A program made the translations under genes and the position numbers. From positions 2,947,796-3,011,795 of the forward strand of contig NZ_FOXJ01000001.1 of the NCBI RefSeq assembly GCF_900115685.1: a DNA stretch of 64,000 bases, in the 5' to 3' direction. Shown in pieces: positions 59,857 to 64,000 of the stretch. Every line of letters begins with the position of its first letter. Position 1 is the stretch's first letter. The notes under the pieces were generated by a model. The model had not been told where the DNA came from. It searched no databases and saw only the letters and a list, made by a program, of their open reading frames with translations. The stretch is from Variovorax sp. 770b2 (GTDB lineage Bacteria; Pseudomonadota; Gammaproteobacteria; Burkholderiales; Burkholderiaceae_C).

Positions 59857-61023
59857 ATGAAAATCGTCGACATCCTCGAATCCACGCGTCCCATCAAGTC
59901 GGACATCCGCAACGCCTACATCGACTTCTCCAAGATGACCCTGAGCCTGGTGGCCGTGGTCACCGACGTGATCCGCGACGGCAAGCCGGTCATCGGCTAT
60001 GGCTTCAACTCGAATGGCCGCTACGGCCAGGGCGGCCTGATCCGCGAGCGCTTCCTGCCGCGGCTGCTGGAGGCCGAACCCGCGTCGCTCCTCGACGAGA
60101 CCGGCGAGAACCTGGACCCGCACAAGATCTGGGCCCGCATGATGATCAACGAAAAGCCCGGCGGCCACGGCGAGCGCTCGGTGGCCGTGGGCACGATCGA
60201 CATGGCCGTGTGGGATGCCGTCGCCAAGATCGCCGGCCAGCCGCTCTACCAGCTGCTGGCCGAGCGCTACGGCAGCGGCACGCCCGACCCACGCGTGTTC
60301 GTCTATGCGGCGGGCGGCTACTACTACCCCGGCAAGGGCGTCGAGGGACTGCAGCGCGAGATGACCAGTTATCTGGAGCGCGGCTACTCGGTCGTGAAGA
60401 TGAAGATCGGCGGCGCCACGCTCGCGCAAGACTGCGAACGCATCGAGTCGGTCCTGAAGATCCTCGGCCCCGGCCAGCAGCTGGCGGTGGACGCCAACGG
60501 CCGCTTCGACCTGCCCACCGCCATCGACTACGGCCGCGCGCTCTCGCAGTACCCGCTCTTCTGGTACGAGGAAGCCGGCGACCCGCTGGACTACGAGCTG
60601 CAGGCGAAGCTCGGCGAGGTGTACGCGGGCCCGATGGCCACGGGCGAGAACCTGTTCTCGATGCAGGACGCGCGCAACCTCATCCGCCACGGCGGGATGC
60701 GGCCCGACCGCGACTGGCTGCAGTTCGACTGCGCACTGAGCTACGGGCTGGTCGAATACCTGCGCACGCTGGACATGCTGAAGGACCACGGCTGGTCGCC
60801 CTCGCGCTGCATTCCGCACGGCGGCCACCAGATGTCGCTGGCCATCGCCGCGGGCCTGGGCCTCGGCGGCAACGAGAGCTACCCCGACCTGTTCCAGCCC
60901 TATGGCGGGTTTCCCGACGGCGTGAAGGTGCAGGACGGCTACGTCACGCTGCCGCCGCTGCCGGGCATCGGCTTCGAAGGCAAGGCCGATCTGATCGCGC
61001 AGATGCGGGCGCTGGCCAGCTAG
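59857..61023 (+). CDS. tarD: D-tartrate dehydratase
   Basis: A 388-residue enolase-superfamily dehydratase strongly resembling D(-)-tartrate dehydratase TarD of Bradyrhizobium. Strings match along the length: IRNAYIDFSKMTLSLVAVVTDV, GYGFNSNGRYGQGGLIRERF, MMINEKPGGHGERSVAVGTIDMAVWDAV. The catalytic Lys is in SVVKMKIGGA, the metal ligands in AVDANGRFDL, FWYEEAGDPLDY and MATGENLFS, and the catalytic His in IPHGGHQMSLAIAAGLGLGGNESYPDLFQPYGGFPDG. Converts D-tartrate to oxaloacetate. It is regulated most likely by the divergent LysR protein. Confidence 0.93.
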   Translation: MKIVDILESTRPIKSDIRNAYIDFSKMTLSLVAVVTDVIRDGKPVIGYGFNSNGRYGQGGLIRERFLPRLLEAEPASLLDETGENLDPHKIWARMMINEKPGGHGERSVAVGTIDMAVWDAVAKIAGQPLYQLLAERYGSGTPDPRVFVYAAGGYYYPGKGVEGLQREMTSYLERGYSVVKMKIGGATLAQDCERIESVLKILGPGQQLAVDANGRFDLPTAIDYGRALSQYPLFWYEEAGDPLDYELQAKLGEVYAGPMATGENLFSMQDARNLIRHGGMRPDRDWLQFDCALSYGLVEYLRTLDMLKDHGWSPSRCIPHGGHQMSLAIAAGLGLGGNESYPDLFQPYGGFPDGVKVQDGYVTLPPLPGIGFEGKADLIAQMRALAS

Positions 61024-61036
61024 CGGCGTTGCGGCA

Positions 61037-61714
61037 TCAGCCGATGCGCCAGGCCTGCGTCCACAGGGCCAGGCCGTCGAGCGCTTCGTCCAGCGCTTCT
61101 TCGCTCGATCGGCCGCTGCGCTTGGGCACGCTGAACGAGTGATCGGCGTCGTCGATTTCCATCGATGTGGCCAGTGCCCCCAGGCCGCGAAGCACGGGGC
61201 GCATCTGCTCGGGCTCCGCGAGCTTGTCGCGCGTGCCGTGCACGAAAAGCATCGGCACTTCGACGTCGTGCAGGTGGGCGGCGCGATCGATGGAAGGGGC
61301 GCCAGCCGGATGCAATGGAAAGCCGAGAAAGATCAGGCCCTGGACGCCCGGCAGGGGGTCGAGCGCCTGGGCTTGCGAGGTCATCCGGCCGCCAAACGAC
61401 TTGCCGCCGGCGAAGAGGCGGACGCCCTCGAAATGCTGCGCGGCACGCCCGACGGCCGCTCGCACGGTGGCGTGGGCAAGCGCTGGCGAGTCCACCCGCT
61501 TGAGGCCTTTTTCCATGTACGGGAACTGGTAGCGCAGCGTCGCGATGCGCCGCTGTGCAAGGCCCTCGGCCACGGCGGTCATGAACGGGTGCGCCATGCC
61601 CGCGCCCGCGCCGTGCGCAAGGACGAAGCAGGCTTCGGTGTCCGCAGGCGCTACTGCCAGCGCTGAAACATCGATGTCGGGTGCGACGGAAATTGCGATC
61701 TGCTCTGTTTTCAT
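61037..61714 (-). CDS. Alpha/beta-hydrolase (KANL3/Tex30-like)
   Basis: A 225-residue alpha/beta hydrolase of the KANL3/Tex30-like (COG3571-type) group. Segments: CFVLAHGAGAGMAHPFMTAVAEGLA, ATLRYQFPYMEKGLKRVDSP, nucleophile elbow LFAGGKSFGGRMTSQAQA (Ser), VHGTRDKLAEPEQM (Asp) and DADHSFSVPKRSG (His). Substrate unknown. It is co-translated with the AP2-like gene upstream by an ATGA overlap. Confidence 0.9.
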   Translation of the reverse strand: MKTEQIAISVAPDIDVSALAVAPADTEACFVLAHGAGAGMAHPFMTAVAEGLAQRRIATLRYQFPYMEKGLKRVDSPALAHATVRAAVGRAAQHFEGVRLFAGGKSFGGRMTSQAQALDPLPGVQGLIFLGFPLHPAGAPSIDRAAHLHDVEVPMLFVHGTRDKLAEPEQMRPVLRGLGALATSMEIDDADHSFSVPKRSGRSSEEALDEALDGLALWTQAWRIG

Positions 61715-62448
61715 TCGGCTTGTCGGCTTTCGCGTTTCTTCTGGGCCAGCTGGCGCCGGCGCTCGGCTTCGGCGAGCGTCCTGGCCTTGTCGTGGCCATG
61801 CTCGGCGACCGAGAACGCCTTGCTCGCCGTGCCCTTCCCCGCGGTGTAGGTGATGGCCATCCAGTAGCCCGGGTGCTTCGGCCGGGGCGACTTGAAGGTC
61901 ACGCCGGAAATTCCGCTGCGGTTGTTCTTCCGGACGATTTCGGACTTCGAGCGTTTCGCGGGCAGTTTGGCAGTCGAACGAGGGGGCGCCTTGCGGATCG
62001 CTTCCTCGGCGGGATGCACCTTCGCCAGCCCCGACATCTGCTCCAGTTGCCGGCCGCGCTCCCGGATCGCCATCGACCGCGCGGCGCTTCCCTGGTCGCT
62101 CGCGAGAAACAGAGCCCGCAGTATCTGGTCATGGGCCAGGTAGGTCTTGGCCAGCCATCCCAGGATCTTCCCGCTGGGCGTGAGCAGGCGGAACACCCCG
62201 GGTATCCCGGTCTTGTTGTTGGGCCGGACCTGCTCGGCCCGGGAGCGGCGCGTGGGCGGCGGCAGGCTTTTCACGACCGCATCGCGCCAGCGTTGCGCAT
62301 GCGCGAGCGCCGGCGCGATGCCGCCGTAGCTGGCCCGGCCGAAACTCTCGCGGTGCCGCACGCCGGCCCTGACGATGGACACCTCGAACCCCCAGGGCCT
62401 GATGTAGATGCCGTACATCCCGGCTGGGTTCGGAACCCCTTTGGGCAT
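61711..62448 (-). CDS. Protein with AP2/ERF-like DNA-binding repeats
   Basis: A 245-residue basic protein with two clear repeats and a possible third resembling the AP2/ERF domain found in plants and in homing-endonuclease-associated bacterial proteins. Repeat 2: VRPNNKTGIPGVFRLLTPSGKILGWLAKTYLA plus an alpha-helical tail near residues 70-125. Repeat 3: VRKNNRSGISGVTFKSPRPKHPGYWMAITY near residue 170, then a helix EHGHDKARTLAEAERRRQL. The first about 50 residues (YGIYIRPWGFEVSIVRAGVRHRESFG) look like a degenerate copy. No nuclease motif. It is probably DNA-binding; partner and target unknown. Confidence 0.65.
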   Translation of the reverse strand: MPKGVPNPAGMYGIYIRPWGFEVSIVRAGVRHRESFGRASYGGIAPALAHAQRWRDAVVKSLPPPTRRSRAEQVRPNNKTGIPGVFRLLTPSGKILGWLAKTYLAHDQILRALFLASDQGSAARSMAIRERGRQLEQMSGLAKVHPAEEAIRKAPPRSTAKLPAKRSKSEIVRKNNRSGISGVTFKSPRPKHPGYWMAITYTAGKGTASKAFSVAEHGHDKARTLAEAERRRQLAQKKRESRQAE

Positions 62449-62667
62449 ACCTGGAAAGCTCCGCTCCGTGTTTTGGTTACGTATGGTAATAAATAACGGG
62501 CGGTGGCCCCGTGTGAATGTTGGGCCGTGATCCGACAAGGCACGGGCAGCGCGGCAACGTACATTTCTGGCTCGGGGCATCGCCCGCGGCCGATGCTCAA
62601 GGACGGTTTGACGCCGGTGCGGCGTATCGTTCCGCAAATATCATCGAGATCAACCACTTAGCGATTC

Positions 62668-63453
62668 ATGAAAATAGCCACCTGGAACGTCAATTCCCTC
62701 ACGGCCCGCCTGCAGCATGTGCTCGACTGGCTGATCGCCAATCCGGTCGACGTGCTCTGCCTGCAGGAGCTCAAGATGACCGACGACAAGTTCCCGCTGG
62801 AGGTGCTCAAGTCGGCCGGCTACGAGGCTGCGGTGTTCGGACAGAAGACCTACAACGGCGTCGCGATCCTGAGCCTTGCGCCGGTGGGCGACGTGGTGAA
62901 GAACATCGGCGGCTTCACGGACGAGCAGTCGCGCGTGATCGCCGCCACCATCCAGACGCCCTCGGGCCCGCTGCGCGTGGTCAACGGCTACTTCGTGAAC
63001 GGACAGGCGCCGGGCACCGACAAGTTCGAATACAAGATGAAATGGCTGGACGCCTTGCGCGAATGGCTGCGGCAGGAACTGGTGGCGCATCCGGACCTGG
63101 TGCTGCTGGGCGACTTCAACATCGTGCTGGAAGACCGCGACAGCTTCGACCCGGTGGGCCTGAAGGAAACGATCCACCACACGACCGAGGAGCGCAACCA
63201 CTTCAAGGCGCTGCTCAGCCTGGGGCTGACCGACAGCTTTCGCATGTTCGAGCAGCCCGAGAAGAGTTATTCGTGGTGGGACTACCGCATGCTCGGCTAC
63301 CAGAAGAACCGGGGCCTGCGCATCGACCACGTGCTCGTGAGCGCGCCGCTGGTGCCGCACGTGAAGGGCTGCATCATCGACCGCGTGCCGCGCAAATGGG
63401 AGAAGCCGAGCGACCATGCCCCCGTGGTGCTCGACCTGGACCTGGGCGCCTGA
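62668..63453 (+). CDS. xth: Exodeoxyribonuclease III
   Basis: Exonuclease III-type AP endonuclease of base-excision repair, 261 residues. Catalytic and metal residues are in the standard order: MKIATWNVNSL (Asn), LCLQELKMTDD (Glu), YFVNGQAPGTDKFEYKMKW (Tyr-x-N-G), LLGDFNIVLEDRD (Asp-x-Asn), YSWWDYRMLGYQKNRGLRIDHVLVS (Arg-x-Asp-His) and KPSDHAPVVLDL (Ser-Asp-His). Full length. A putative lipoprotein gene starts six bases after its stop. Confidence 0.97.
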   Translation: MKIATWNVNSLTARLQHVLDWLIANPVDVLCLQELKMTDDKFPLEVLKSAGYEAAVFGQKTYNGVAILSLAPVGDVVKNIGGFTDEQSRVIAATIQTPSGPLRVVNGYFVNGQAPGTDKFEYKMKWLDALREWLRQELVAHPDLVLLGDFNIVLEDRDSFDPVGLKETIHHTTEERNHFKALLSLGLTDSFRMFEQPEKSYSWWDYRMLGYQKNRGLRIDHVLVSAPLVPHVKGCIIDRVPRKWEKPSDHAPVVLDLDLGA

Positions 63454-63458
63454 CCGTC

Positions 63459-64000
63459 ATGAGCGGCACGTCCTCCTTGTCCGATCGCACCTTGCCCCGG
63501 GCCGGCCGAGTCCTCGCGGTCGTCGCCATCTCGCTGGCGCTGGGCGCCTGCTCGATCCTCAAGCCCGCCGAGAAGACCGAAGACGGCAAGAGCGCCACCT
63601 CGCCCACGGACGAAGCGGCGCCCGCCCGCAGCGACGTGCCGACGGTGCGCCTGATCACCGCGCAGACGCCCGCCGTGCGCGCCTACCGCAAGACCGGCGC
63701 GCGCCACATCTACAAGGCGTACGCGAACCGGATCTACAAGGGGAAGATTCCGCCGCTGGTCTATGCCGTGGTGGTGGTCGAGACCGACATCGACGCGGAC
63801 GGCAAGGTGAACAACGTGACCTTCAGCCGCGTGCCGAGCCATGCGCCGGAAGTGCCGCCGATGATTGCCGAGCTCATCAAGGCGACATCGCCGCTGCCTT
63901 CGCCGGGCAAGCTGGGCGGCCACACGTATGTCGATACCTGGCTCTGGGACAAGAGCGGGAAGTTCCAGCTCGATTCGCTGACGCTGGGCCAGAGAAGCCG
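63459..64000 (+). CDS. Putative TonB-C-like lipoprotein, truncated by window end
   Basis: The open frame runs from ATG 63459 past the window end, about 180 residues seen. The signal ends in a lipobox (VVAISLALGAC-SILKP), then a charged linker (EKTEDGKSATSPTDEAAP) and a domain with YAVVVVETDIDADGKVNNVTFSRVPS, VPPMIAELIKATSPLPSPGK and TYVDTWLWDKSGKFQLDSLTLGQ. The DxDGKVxxVxFxR strand resembles the TonB C-terminal/energy-transducer-like domain of many Burkholderiales proteins (inference). It follows xth. Confidence 0.75.
   Translation, partial: MSGTSSLSDRTLPRAGRVLAVVAISLALGACSILKPAEKTEDGKSATSPTDEAAPARSDVPTVRLITAQTPAVRAYRKTGARHIYKAYANRIYKGKIPPLVYAVVVVETDIDADGKVNNVTFSRVPSHAPEVPPMIAELIKATSPLPSPGKLGGHTYVDTWLWDKSGKFQLDSLTLGQRS

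Overview
This is a high-GC (clearly above 65% by eye), densely packed chromosomal segment. It looks like a betaproteobacterium of the family Comamonadaceae, most probably Variovorax or a close relative. The reasons are four tripartite-tricarboxylate/Bug-type periplasmic receptors, many LysR regulators beside small catabolic operons, an intracellular PHA depolymerase, and frequent ATGA/GTGA stop-start overlaps. I see no tRNA, rRNA, CRISPR array, insertion sequence or phage gene. The genus call is inference.

Layout. 1-7.5 kb: a catabolic operon divergent from a LysR regulator, holding an HpcH/HpaI aldolase, a LigI-like amidohydrolase, an EAR-type beta-propeller protein, an unrecognised 403-residue protein, two Bug receptors and a porin. 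7.5-10 kb: a frameshifted AraC-type regulator and gnd. 10.1-19.8 kb: a complete yfaA-yfaT-yfaS-yfaQ-yfaP operon built around a bacterial alpha-2-macroglobulin without its thioester cysteine, preceded by a 16-bp perfect hairpin. 19.9-28 kb: a GNAT acetyltransferase, a TetR/DUF2000 pair, and a tripartite RND efflux system with a palindromic element inside the operon. 28-35.5 kb: an alpha/beta hydrolase, an alpha-class carbonic anhydrase, a radical SAM protein behind a LexA-like box, and a GbsR/MarR-led operon (DCC protein, methyltransferase, SRPBCC membrane protein, DUF4166 protein) with two matching operator-like palindromes. 35.5-40 kb: DUF427, erythromycin-esterase-like, phosphoribosyltransferase, GST and PHA depolymerase genes.

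40-49 kb: a purine nucleoside cluster (deaminase, Bug receptor, nucleoside hydrolase) opposite a LysR gene, then a CBS protein, metY, a hydrolase, another Bug receptor, a Rossmann protein and a thioredoxin. 49-54.5 kb: small membrane proteins, a YihY protein, a D-2-hydroxyacid dehydrogenase and a cobalt-type nitrile hydratase operon whose alpha subunit has a histidine-rich N terminus. 54.5-64 kb: thyA-folA-APP1-like phosphatase, a small orphan gene behind two palindromes, a YbhN-like flippase, a LysR/tarD tartrate dehydratase pair, a hydrolase overlapping a protein with AP2-like repeats, exonuclease III, and a lipoprotein cut by the window end.

The most promising leads are the GbsR operon with its operator pair, the SOS-type site on the radical SAM gene, the enzymatic-looking motifs in the yfa operon, the EAR propeller in a catabolic operon, and the AP2-like protein. 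Each rests on motif reading only. No database search was possible.
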